From contig CAYRNR010000025.1 in the NCBI GenBank assembly GCA_964425605.1, positions 1 through 64,000 on the forward strand: a DNA stretch of 64,000 bases, written 5' to 3'. The stretch is from CAYRNR01 sp964425605. Lineage in GTDB: Bacteria > Myxococcota_A > UBA796 > UBA9615 > CAYRNR01. Shown piece by piece: positions 8,500-18,200 of this stretch. The notes beneath the pieces are model-generated. The model searched no databases, had not been told where the DNA came from, and was given only the letters and a program-made list of their open reading frames with translations. Position numbers and translations under genes: made by a program. The number at the start of each line of letters is the position of its first letter. Positions within the stretch are counted from its first letter, which is position 1.

Positions 8500-9739
8500 C
8501 GATCGCCGCCGCCATCACCTCCGCGTACAGCCGGTGCCCCGCCTCGTTGGGGTGGATGGGATCGTCGTGCTCGTCGCGGTACAGGTTCGCGCCGGGGCGC
8601 GCGGCCACGGCCGCGGTGACGTCGGCGATGGGGACGGCGAGCTCGTCGGCCAGGCCGCGCATGATCCCGTTGTAGCGGATGGCCTGGGCGCGGCAGCGGT
8701 AGGCGTCCCACTCGCGGGAGCGGTCGATGTGCTGCGTCACCTGGTCGTCGGGGCCCTCGATGGCCGCGTCGAGGGAGGCCTGGAGCTGCTCGACGCTGTG
8801 GTCGACGGCCGCGGCCGCGGCCGCGGGGTCGAGGTCGTGGGTGCCGTTGTACAGGGCCGTCAGGGTGGGCTGGATGGGGGCCGGGGCGCCGTGGATCTCG
8901 GGCAGGGGCAGGTGCAGCGGCTGGACCACGAACAGCACGTCGACGCCGCGCTCGCGGCAGGCCGCGACGAGCTCGCGGAGGTTCGCCTCGTAGTCCTGGG
9001 GCGGCACGCGGCACTCCATCCCGAGGCTCAGGGCGCGCGCCTCGGCGCGAGGGCCGGCGGCCCCGCGGAGGCACCACAGCAGGCCGCGGCGGTACAGGCC
9101 GAAGGTGACACTGCGGGCCGAGAGGTTGTTCAGGCCGGTCCAGAGCCGGGAGGCGGGCTGCTGCTCGGAGTCGGGGCGGCCGTCGTTGGCGAAGAAGCGC
9201 AGGCGGTCGATGTCGTTGATCACGTAGGGCAGGGTCACCAGGTCCGGCTGAAGGTCGAACCCCACCTCTCGCAGGAAGGTCAGGCCCTGGTGGCTGGTGT
9301 AGCCAGGGGTCCCGGCGTTGATCACCTCCACGGGCCGCTCGAGCCGGCGCCCGAGGAGCGCCTCGAGCTGCCTGGAGTAGCTCTGCTGGAGATGGACGCC
9401 CCATCCGAAGCACAGGGACTCGCCCATGCACAGGACCCGCAGGCCGCCCTCTGACCTGGGGCCGGGGACCTCCGCGCCGCGCAGGGCCAGGCCGTTGATC
9501 TGCACCGGGGTGGTCTGGAACTCGGTGTCGAGGCCGGGTTTGAGCCGCCACATCAGCGTCCGGTGGCGTTCGAACAGGCGCAGGATGTCGCCGAGGCGGT
9601 CCTGGGGGGTGAGCCAGGCAGCGGAGGAGTCAGAGACGCGGGGGGCGACCTCGAGGCCGATCAGCGTGGCCAGCAGCACCAGCCACACGCCGTGGCGCCT
9701 CAGCCTGCGCCAGCGGGAGGGCTCACGCTCCGGCGGCAC
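8432..9739 (-). CDS. SGNH/GDSL hydrolase, membrane-anchored
   Basis: A 435-residue protein from GTG 9739, with a basic N-terminus and one helix at about residues 17-31. Block I reads VLCMGESLCFGWGVHLQQSY (Ser108, GES in place of GDS), then INAGTPGYTSHQG, LPYVINDID, and DDPIHPNEAGH with Asp and His. The start lies inside the end of the small membrane-protein gene upstream on the same strand (17-bp overlap), so it is the third gene of a PP-loop/small protein/SGNH operon. The 3' end overlaps the convergent SGNH gene by 68 bp. Confidence 0.85.
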   Translation of the reverse strand: MPPEREPSRWRRLRRHGVWLVLLATLIGLEVAPRVSDSSAAWLTPQDRLGDILRLFERHRTLMWRLKPGLDTEFQTTPVQINGLALRGAEVPGPRSEGGLRVLCMGESLCFGWGVHLQQSYSRQLEALLGRRLERPVEVINAGTPGYTSHQGLTFLREVGFDLQPDLVTLPYVINDIDRLRFFANDGRPDSEQQPASRLWTGLNNLSARSVTFGLYRRGLLWCLRGAAGPRAEARALSLGMECRVPPQDYEANLRELVAACRERGVDVLFVVQPLHLPLPEIHGAPAPIQPTLTALYNGTHDLDPAAAAAAVDHSVEQLQASLDAAIEGPDDQVTQHIDRSREWDAYRCRAQAIRYNGIMRGLADELAVPIADVTAAVAARPGANLYRDEHDDPIHPNEAGHRLYAEVMAAAIVSGARGAQEVPAPGSPAPAAER

Positions 9740-9935
9740 CGTCGTCCCCGTCCGCGCCGGTCGCTCCCTTGTCCTGGTCCTTCTCCACCTCCGTGACGAT
9801 GAACGTGACCAGGGACCGGAAGACCCAGTGGTAGTACTGGGCGAACCAGCCCAGCGCCTCCGAGTACAGGACCCGCAGGCGCAACGGCAGCAGGGCCCCG
9901 AAGGCGCACAGCATGAAGGCCAGGGCGCGTCTCAT
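9723..9935 (-). CDS. Small membrane protein, unknown function
   Basis: A 70-residue protein starting at ATG 9935 behind GAGGAG. The N-terminal half is hydrophobic (ALAFMLCAFGALLPLRL) and is followed by an aromatic amphipathic stretch (WFAQYYHWVFRSLVTFIV) and an acidic tail DQDKGATGADGDDGAAGA. I do not recognise the family. It sits between a PP-loop ATPase and an SGNH hydrolase in one operon. Small membrane proteins recur beside SGNH genes in this window, so a helper role at the membrane is a reasonable guess. Confidence 0.65.
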   Translation of the reverse strand: MRRALAFMLCAFGALLPLRLRVLYSEALGWFAQYYHWVFRSLVTFIVTEVEKDQDKGATGADGDDGAAGA

Positions 9936-9942
9936 GGACTCC

Positions 9943-10803
9943 TCAGAGCACCCGCGCCAGCGCGCTGGCATCGGGGTGGTCGAGGTGCTGCTGGACCAGG
10001 TCGGTGAACCGGCCGATCTTCTCGTCGTAGAACGCCACGGTGTTGCTCTCGTAGTCCTCGTAGGAGCGGTAGGGCAGATAGTACCAGTGCACGAAGACGC
10101 GGAAGAGGATGAACTGGAAGCAGCGGGGCTGCATGGCGTGGTCGGTGGCGGTGCCCTTGGTTCGTGGGGCGTCGAAGATCCCCATCTCGTAGAGCTTGCG
10201 ATCGGTGGTGTCCAGATCCGCGTCCTTGTCCTCGCGGTCGAAGAAGCGACCGCCGCCCCCCTCGTCCTCGCCCGTGTGCAGGAACTGCATCTCCGACGGG
10301 CCGTCGTAGTCGAACACCGGCGTGCGATAGTCGATGCCGAAGTGGCCGTACATGCCCTGCATGCGCTCGATCACCGGCTTCATCTGGGCCGGGTAGATGT
10401 CCATGGCCCGGTTGGCGCCGTCGAGGAGCACCTCGATGCCCTGATCGAGGCAGAACAGCAGCGCCCGCAGGTGCATGGCCAGCTTGCACAGGCCGCAGGT
10501 CGACAGCACCAGGAAGCCGTGGCGCCGCAGGGTCCCGAGGTAGCGGTCGTAGGACACCTTCTCGAACAGCCGGTCGATGTCGATGACGTGGTGCTCGATG
10601 CGGTCGGCGCCGAACCGCTCCTCGAGCTTGCGCACGTTCAGCTGTGCGCGTTCGATCCCGAAGATCCCGAACCGCGAGAACGTCAGCAGGTGGAGCTTGT
10701 CGAACTCGTCCATCGCCAGCGCGGTGGCCAGGGTGGAGTCGGAGCCGCCCGAGTAGAGGACGGCCGCCTGGGTGGGAGCGGTGCTCATGCCTAGTCTACT
10801 CAT
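9943..10803 (-). CDS. PP-loop ATP pyrophosphatase-type protein
   Basis: A 286-residue protein from ATG 10803 (ATG 10788 is an alternative five codons later). The N-terminal PP-loop is AVLYSGGSDSTLA (Ser18-Gly-Gly-Ser-Asp-Ser), the signature of N-type ATP pyrophosphatases such as QueC, argininosuccinate synthase and TilS, which adenylate a substrate before nucleophilic attack. A STCGLCKLAMH segment carries a Cys pair and LLDGANRAMDIYP follows. Overall it resembles the protein at 55.0-55.8 kb: both have the PP-loop at residues 18-24 and LLTF soon after. The substrate is unknown. First gene of an operon with a small membrane protein and an SGNH hydrolase. Confidence 0.78.
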   Translation of the reverse strand: MSRLGMSTAPTQAAVLYSGGSDSTLATALAMDEFDKLHLLTFSRFGIFGIERAQLNVRKLEERFGADRIEHHVIDIDRLFEKVSYDRYLGTLRRHGFLVLSTCGLCKLAMHLRALLFCLDQGIEVLLDGANRAMDIYPAQMKPVIERMQGMYGHFGIDYRTPVFDYDGPSEMQFLHTGEDEGGGGRFFDREDKDADLDTTDRKLYEMGIFDAPRTKGTATDHAMQPRCFQFILFRVFVHWYYLPYRSYEDYESNTVAFYDEKIGRFTDLVQQHLDHPDASALARVL

Positions 10804-10842
10804 GTACGTTGGCACCCCACGCGTCAAGGCCGGCCAGGCCGG

Positions 10843-10872
10843 TTGACCGGTCCCGGTGGCGAGAACTACCAT
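10843..10872 (+). promoter_or_regulatory. Predicted promoter of VCBS-repeat gene (TTGACC-N18-TACCAT)
   Basis: TTGACC (10843-10848) and TACCAT (10867-10872) are 18 bp apart, and the GTG start at 10890 lies 18 bases beyond the -10, so the leader would be short. A similar -10 TACCAT lies upstream of the minus-strand lipoprotein gene near 56.2 kb. Identified by eye only. Confidence 0.4.
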
Positions 10873-10889
10873 CGGCCACGGACGGCGCT

Positions 10890-12029
10890 GTGCGAGTTTC
10901 CCGCAAGAAGATCCAGCAGACAGCTGCGGTGCTGGCCGCGACGGCGACCGTCGCGGCGGGCGTGGGGGTGTGGCGCCTGCTCTCGGGGCCGTCCGCCGCC
11001 CTCGAGTTCCAGCCGCCGGTCACCTACGGCACGGGACGAGCCCCGCACTTCGTGGCGGCCGAAGATCTCACCTCGGATGGGATCCCGGACCTTGTGATAC
11101 CCAACTGCCACTCCTCCACGATCTCGCTGTTCGCCGGTGACGGCCGCGGCGGGTTCGCCGAGACCGCGGCGATGGAGGTCGGCGCCGGCCCCACCTGGGT
11201 GCACGTCGACCGCCTGGACGACGACGCCCACGCCGACGTGGTGGCCACCTGCTACCAGGGACACTCGGTGGACGTGCTGTGGGGAGAGGGGCACGGCGCG
11301 TTCTCGCGGACCTCGGTGCCCATGGGGGAGGGCAGCGAACCGCACGCCGCCGTGGTGGCCGATCTGGACCGCGACGGGCGCGCCGATCTCGTCGTGGCCA
11401 ACGGCGGTACCCACGAGGTGGTGGTGCTCCGTGGCGACGGCGCGAGGGGATTCGAGGCGGGGCAGAGCTTCGCCGTGGGCGCCAGACCCTACTCGCTGCT
11501 GGTGTCCGATCTCGACTCGGACGGGTGGCCGGATCTGGTCACGGGCAACTTCGACTCCGGCGACGTGTCCGTGCTCCTCGCCGACGGAGCGGGTGGATAC
11601 CGTCCCGTGGAGCACTACCCCACCGGGGGCTCGACCAACCTGGTGGACCAGGGGGACATGGACGGGGACGGCGCCCCCGATCTCGTGGCCGCGAACTGCG
11701 CGTCGAGCACCGTCAGCGTGTTGATCAACGACGGTCACGGCACCTTCCACAAGCAGGCCGACGTACCCACCGCCACCGACGCGACCGGGGTCGCCGTGGT
11801 CGACCTGGACGGCGATCCCCACGCGGATCTGATCGTGCTCTCGGGGGCCGAACACCACGCCACGTTCCTCGCCGGCGGTCCCCGGCTGAGCTTCGAGGAG
11901 GTGGCGCGGGTGCCCACCGGCGCCGGGCCCTGCCACTTCCTGTTCGAGGATCTCGACGCCGATGGCCACCGCGATCTGGCGGTCCCCGCCATGCAGGGGC
12001 ACTCGTTCTCGGTCCACTTGCGGCGTTGA
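10890..12029 (+). CDS. FG-GAP/VCBS-repeat surface protein
   Basis: A 379-residue protein from GTG 10890. An uncleaved signal or signal anchor (TAAVLAATATVAAGVGVW) is followed by a predicted seven-bladed beta-propeller made of FG-GAP/VCBS repeats. Each repeat has a Ca-binding-like acidic loop and a hydrophobic strand: DLTSDGIPDLVI, DLDRDGRADLVVANG, DLDSDGWPDLVTGN, DMDGDGAPDLVAAN, DLDGDPHADLIVL, DLDADGHRDLAVP. Such propellers act in adhesion or as scaffolds outside the cell and are abundant in Myxococcota and Planctomycetota. It is divergent from the PP-loop gene. Confidence 0.88.
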   Translation: MRVSRKKIQQTAAVLAATATVAAGVGVWRLLSGPSAALEFQPPVTYGTGRAPHFVAAEDLTSDGIPDLVIPNCHSSTISLFAGDGRGGFAETAAMEVGAGPTWVHVDRLDDDAHADVVATCYQGHSVDVLWGEGHGAFSRTSVPMGEGSEPHAAVVADLDRDGRADLVVANGGTHEVVVLRGDGARGFEAGQSFAVGARPYSLLVSDLDSDGWPDLVTGNFDSGDVSVLLADGAGGYRPVEHYPTGGSTNLVDQGDMDGDGAPDLVAANCASSTVSVLINDGHGTFHKQADVPTATDATGVAVVDLDGDPHADLIVLSGAEHHATFLAGGPRLSFEEVARVPTGAGPCHFLFEDLDADGHRDLAVPAMQGHSFSVHLRR

Positions 12030-12090
12030 TCCCGGCCGGGCGATCTGCGGGTTCACCGCCCCCCTAACCCCGTGGCCGAACCCCTTGCGG

Positions 12091-12099
12091 TGGTATACT
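12091..12099 (+). promoter_or_regulatory. Extended -10 element upstream of the giant repeat gene
   Basis: TGGTATACT combines the TGn extension with TATACT. No good -35 is present 17 bp upstream, as is common for extended -10 promoters. The transcript would carry a leader of about 125 bases, long for this window. The leader contains GGAGGAG (12112-12118) not followed by a start, and a short stem AACGC/GCGTT at 12160-12173 with a T run that could attenuate transcription. Confidence 0.4.
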
Positions 12100-12233
12100 G
12101 ACGCCCTCTACGGAGGAGAACCGGGGATCGGCTGCGCGCGCGCACGTGGGGATCAGTGGAACGCGCACGCGTTTTTCAAGTGATGGACATGGCCGTCCTT
12201 TCGCTCGTTCGGGGCACCCCGGTAGGAGGATTC

Positions 12234-15200
12234 ATGACGCGTCCGGAGTTTCGCTCTATCGCCCTGACCGCCATCCTGACCATCCTGGCGACGCTCCCTG
12301 CAGCGGCGCAGCAGACCATCCTGGTGGAAGAGGACTTCGAGTCCGGAGCGTTGCCCGCTGGATGGAACCACTACCCCGGCGGACCCAACCCGGGGTGCTC
12401 GGAGCTGTCGTACCTGAACGTGAGCCTCGACGGCGACTCGCTGGTGCTGGGCTCCAACACCGTGGGCTGCTTCCAGAACACGGGCGTGCGCACGGACGAG
12501 ATCGACGTGTCCACCTGCACGACGTTCCAGCTGTACTACCTGTTGCAGGATCTGGGTGACGAGGATCACACCTGTCCCTCGTCGTGGAACATCTTCTCGT
12601 CGCCGGACGGCGATTGTATGGGCTACTCCTCCAACGGGGTGACCTTCCAGCTGGCCAGCGAGTTCACGGGCCTGGACGAGTACCAGGCCCTCGAGAACTC
12701 CGCCGAGATTCCCAATCCGGGCATCACCTCCGTGTGGCTGTACTTCTCCGAGTTCGACGACGACCCGCCGATGGACGACGGCCTCGCCCTGGACAACTTC
12801 ATCTTCGTGTGCAACCCGGAGGAGACGGACTGCGCCGACGGCCAGGACGACGACTACGACCTGTTCATCGACTGCCTCGACACCGACTGCCTCGCCGATC
12901 CCGCTTGCGCGAACGTGGAGACCGACTGCGAGGACGGCCTGGACGACGACGGCGACGGGCTGGTGGACTGCTACGACGACGACTGCGTCCTGCACCCCGA
13001 CTGCGATATCGAGTTCGAATGCGCCGACGGGATAGACGACGACGGGGATGGGTATATCGACTGCGCCGATGCGGACTGCCTGGGCAGCCCCGACTGCCCC
13101 GAGGTGGACTGCGGCGACGGGTTGGACAACGACGTGGACGGACTCACGGACTGCTGCGACGTCGACTGCGTGGGAGACGCCGACTGCCTGATCGAGGACT
13201 GCAGCAACAACATGGACGACGACGGCAACGGGGACATCGACTGCGACGACTGCGCTTGCTTCTGCGACGGGGCGTGCCCCAACGAGTGCGGTCAGTGCGA
13301 GGACGGGGCAGACAACGACGCCGATGGACTCGGCGACTGCGACGACGAGGAGTGCCTCCTGTTCGACGGGGCCTGCGAGGGCTTCGAGAGCTGCCTCAAC
13401 AACGTCGACGACGACGGCGACGGCCTGGTCGACTGCTACGACCCGGACTGTGCTGGGGATCCTGCGTGCGGCGGTGGCTTCGAGCTGTGCGCCAACGGCC
13501 TGGACGACGACGGTGACGGCCTGGTCGACTGCGACGACCCGGATTGCGCAGCCGATCCCGCGTGCGGTGGCGTGAACGAGCAGTGTGGCAACGGCGTGGA
13601 CGACGACGGTGACGGCCTGGTCGACTGCGACGACCTGGATTGTGCGGCCGACCCCGCGTGTGCGGGCGGCGGCGAGCAGTGCGCCAACGGTGTGGATGAT
13701 GACGGCGACGGCCTGGTCGATTGCGGCGACCCGGACTGTGCGGTGGATCCCGCGTGTGGCGGTGGCGGCGAGCAGTGCGACAACGGCCTGGACGACGACG
13801 GTGACGGCCTGGTCGACTGCGATGACCCGGACTGTGCCCTGGATCTCCTGTGTGGCGGTGGCATCGAGCTGTGCGCCAACGGTGTGGACGACGACGGGGA
13901 CGGCCTGGTCGACTGCGACGATCCGGACTGCGGGATGGATCCCGCGTGCGGCGGCGCGGTCGAGGTGTGCGACAACGGCGTGGACGACGACGGCGACGGA
14001 GACGTCGACTGCGACGACCTGGACTGCGGGCTGGACCCCGCGTGTGAGGTCGAGGACTGCGCCAACGGCGTGGACGACGACGCGGACGGCCTGGCCGACT
14101 GCGACGATCCCGACTGCATCGCGGATCCGGCCTGCGTGAACCCCGAGGACTGCGCCAACGCCCTGGACGACGACTTCGACGGCCTGGTCGACTGCGATGA
14201 CCCGGACTGCGCGGCCGATCCTGCCTGCGCCCAGGTCGAGGATTGCGGCAACAGCCTGGACGACGACGGCGACGGCCTGGCCGACTGCGACGATCCGGAC
14301 TGTGCCGGGGACCCCGCGTGCGGCGGGGGCGCGTTCGAGCTGTGCGCCAACAATGTGGACGACGACGGCGACGGCCTGGTCGACTGCGACGACCCGGACT
14401 GTGCCGGGGATCCCGCGTGCGGGGGCGTGGTCGAGGATTGCGTCAACGGCGTGGACGATGACGGCGACGGCCTGGTCGATTGCGACGACCTGGACTGTGG
14501 GATGGATCCCGCCTGTGGGGGCGGCAACGAGCAGTGCGACAACGGCGTGGACGACGACGGTGACGGCCTGGCCGACTGTGACGACCCCGACTGCGCCGCC
14601 GATCCCGGCTGCCTCGTCGAGCTGTGCGCCAACAGTCTGGACGACGACGGCGACGGCCTGGTCGATTGCGACGACCCGGACTGTGCCGCGGATCCCGGGT
14701 GTGGCGGCGTCGCCGAGTCCTGCGCCAACGGCGTGGACGACGACGGTGACGGCCTGGTCGACTGCGACGATCCGGACTGTGCCGCGGATCCCGCGTGCGG
14801 GGGCGTGGTCGAGGATTGTGGCAACGGCGTGGACGACGATGGCGACGGCCTGGCCGATTGCGACGACCCGGATTGTGTACTGGACCCTGCGTGCGCGGGC
14901 GTCAACGAGCTGTGCGCCAACGGTGTGGACGACGACGGCGACGGTCTCGCCGACTGTGACGATCCCGATTGCGCCGGCGACCCCGCCTGCCTCGTCGAGA
15001 TCTGCGGCAACGGCCTCGACGACGACCTCGACGGCTGGGCCGACTGCTGCGACCTGGATTGCAGCCTGGAGCAGGACTGCCAGGCCGAGGCCGTCTGTTT
15101 CGACGGCTTCGACAACGACTGCGACGGGGATGTCGACTGCGACGACCTCGACTGCTACGCGGAGCCCGTGTGCGGCGCCGAGGAGTGCGCCAACGGTCTG

Positions 15201-18200
15201 GACGACGACGGCGACGGCCTGGCCGACTGCTGCGATCCCGACTGCGCGGGCGAGGCCGGGTGCCAGACCGAGGGGGTCTGCGACAACGGCTTCGACGAGG
15301 ACTGCGACGGCCAGGTGGACTGCGATGACGCGGACTGCGCCGCGGCCCCGGCCTGCGTGAGCGAGGTGTGCGACGACGGGCTGGACAACGACGGCGACGG
15401 CCTCGTCGACTGCTGCGACGGCGACTGTGCGGGCGACGGCGCCTGCGCGGCGGAGGCCGTCTGCCACGACGGCTTCGACAACGACTGCGACGGAGACATC
15501 GACTGCGACGACGCCGACTGCGGGGGTCCGTACTGCGGTGGGGAGGACTGCTTCGACGGCGTGGACAACGACCAGGACGGCCAGACCGACTGCTGCGACG
15601 GCGACTGTGCGCTCGAGGCCGGCTGCCAGGCCGAGGCCGTGTGCTACGACGTCTACGACAACGACTGCGACGGCCAGGTGGACTGCGACGACGCGGACTG
15701 CGCCCTGGACGTCAACTGCGTGGTCGAGGATTGCGCCAACGGCCTCGACGACGACGGCGACGGGATGCTGGACTGCTGCGATGCGGACTGCGCCCTGGAG
15801 GCGGAGTGCATCGAGGAGCAGGCCTGCCAGGACGGCCTGGACGACGACTGCGACGGCCAGATCGACTGCATGGACGACGACTGCGCCCCGCGGCCCGTGT
15901 GCATGGGCGAGACCTGCGACGACGGCGTGGACAACGACGGCGACGGCCTCGTGGATTGCCATGACCTCGAGTGCCTGAACGATCCCGCCTGCGCGGCCAC
16001 CGAGGACTGCGCCAACGGTCTGGACGACGACGGCGACGGGCTCGTCGACTGCTGCGATTCCGACTGCGCCGGGAGCTACCCCGGCTGTCAGGCCGAGGTC
16101 GGGTGCTTCGACGGCCTGGACGAGGACTGCGACGGCCAGATGGACTGCGACGACGCGGACTGCGCCGGCGATCCCGCGTGCGCGGGCGAGACCTGCGACG
16201 ACGGCGTGGACAACGACGGCGACGGCATGGCGGACTGCTGCGATCCCGACTGTGGTGCCGAGCTCCACTGCCTGGCCGAGGCGGTCTGCTACGACGGCTT
16301 CGACGAGGACTGCGACGGGGGGGTGGATTGCGGCGACGCGGACTGCGCCAACGACCCCTACTGTGGAGGCGAGGACTGCGGTGACGGCCTCGACAACGAT
16401 CTGGACGGGCAGACCGACTGCTGCGACCTCGACTGTGCCGGGGCCGCCGAATGCCTGGCCGAGACCGAGTGCCACGACGGGTACGACGGGGACTGCGACG
16501 GGCAGGTGGACTGCGCCGACGCGGACTGTGTCAACGCCCCGTACTGTGGAGGTGAGGACTGCGATGACGGCCTCGACAACGACCTGGACGGCGACGCCGA
16601 CTGTTGCGACGCCGACTGCGTCGGGGATCCCGCTTGCGCCGCCGAGGCCTACTGCTACGACGGGTGGGACGACGACTGCGACGGCCAGATCGACTGCGAT
16701 GACGCCGACTGCGCGGGCGATCCCTACTGCGGCGTCGAGGACTGCGCCAACGGCGTGGACGACGACGGCGACCTGCTGGTCGACTGCTGCGACAACGACT
16801 GCGTCTGGGACGCCGGCTGCCTCGTCGAGGCGGTCTGCTACGACGGGTGGGACAACGACTGCGACGGCCAGATCGACTGCGACGATCCCAACTGCGCGTT
16901 CGAGGCGGCCTGCCTGGAGATCTGCATCGACGGCATCGACAACGACGGCAACGGCCTCGTGGACTGTTGCGACGGGGATTGCGTCAACGATCCCGCCTGC
17001 CTCGTCGAGGCGCTGTGCGACGACGGGTTCGACGACGACTGCGACGGCCTCGCCGATTGTGACGACGGCGACTGTGTCGCCGAAGCCGAGTGCCTGGAGG
17101 AGCTGTGCGACGACGGTGTGGACAACGACGGCGACGGCCTGACCGACTGCTGTGACGATGAGTGCTCCCTCGAACCCGTCTGCGCGGCGGAGGCCCTGTG
17201 TCTCAACGGCTACGACGACGACTGCGACGGCGTCGTGGACTGCGTGGACCCCGACTGCCAGGCCGAGGCCGTCTGTGGCGGCGAGGACTGCGCCAACGGC
17301 CTGGACGACAACCTCGACGGTGACGTGGATTGCTGCGACGAGGACTGCTTCGGCGACGCGGAGTGCGTGGCCGAGGACCACTGCGACAACGCCTTTGACG
17401 AGGACTGCGACGGGGACGTGGACTGCGACGACGCGGACTGCGCCGCGGATCCGACCTGCGTGGACGAGGTCTGCGACGACGGCGTGGACAACGACGGCGA
17501 CGGCCTCGTGGACTGCTGCGACGGCGATTGCGCGGGCGAGCTCGACTGCCAGGTGGAGGCGACCTGCTTCGACGGGTTCGACAACGACTGCGACGGCGAT
17601 GTGGATTGCGACGACGCCGACTGCCTGGCCGAGCCTGCCTGCGGTAACGAGGACTGCGCGGACGGGGTGGACAACGACGGTGACGGGTTCGCCGACTGCT
17701 GCGACCCGGACTGTGCGGCCGAGGCCGGCTGCGTGGCGGAGGCCATCTGCTACGACAGCTTCGATCAGGACTGCGACGGGCTGGTCGATTGCGACGATCC
17801 CGACTGCGCGGTCGATCTCAACTGCGTCGAGGAGGGCTGCGACGACGGCCTGGACAACGACGGCGACGGCCTCGTGGACTGCTGCGACGGCGACTGCGCG
17901 GGCGACGCGTACTGTCTCCAGGAGCAAGGCTGCGACAACGGCCAGGACGAGGACTGCGACGGTCTGGCGGACTGCCTCGACGACGACTGCGAGGCCGAGC
18001 CCGTCTGCCAGGGCGAGGTCTGCGACGACGGGCTGGACAACGACGGCGACGGCCTCGTGGACTGCCACGATCTCGAGTGCGTGAACGATCCCAGCTGCGT
18101 CGTGGTCGAGGACTGCGTCAACGGGATCGACGACGACGGCGACGGCTACGTCGATTGCTGCGATGCCGACGACTGCGCCGGTGTCCATCCCAGCTGCCTC

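Noticed and set aside
12100..12233. Riboswitch (c-di-GMP GEMM type) in the leader of the giant gene
   Set aside because: The leader is long and can fold, but I found no conserved GEMM core; only a weak 5-bp stem with a short T run.
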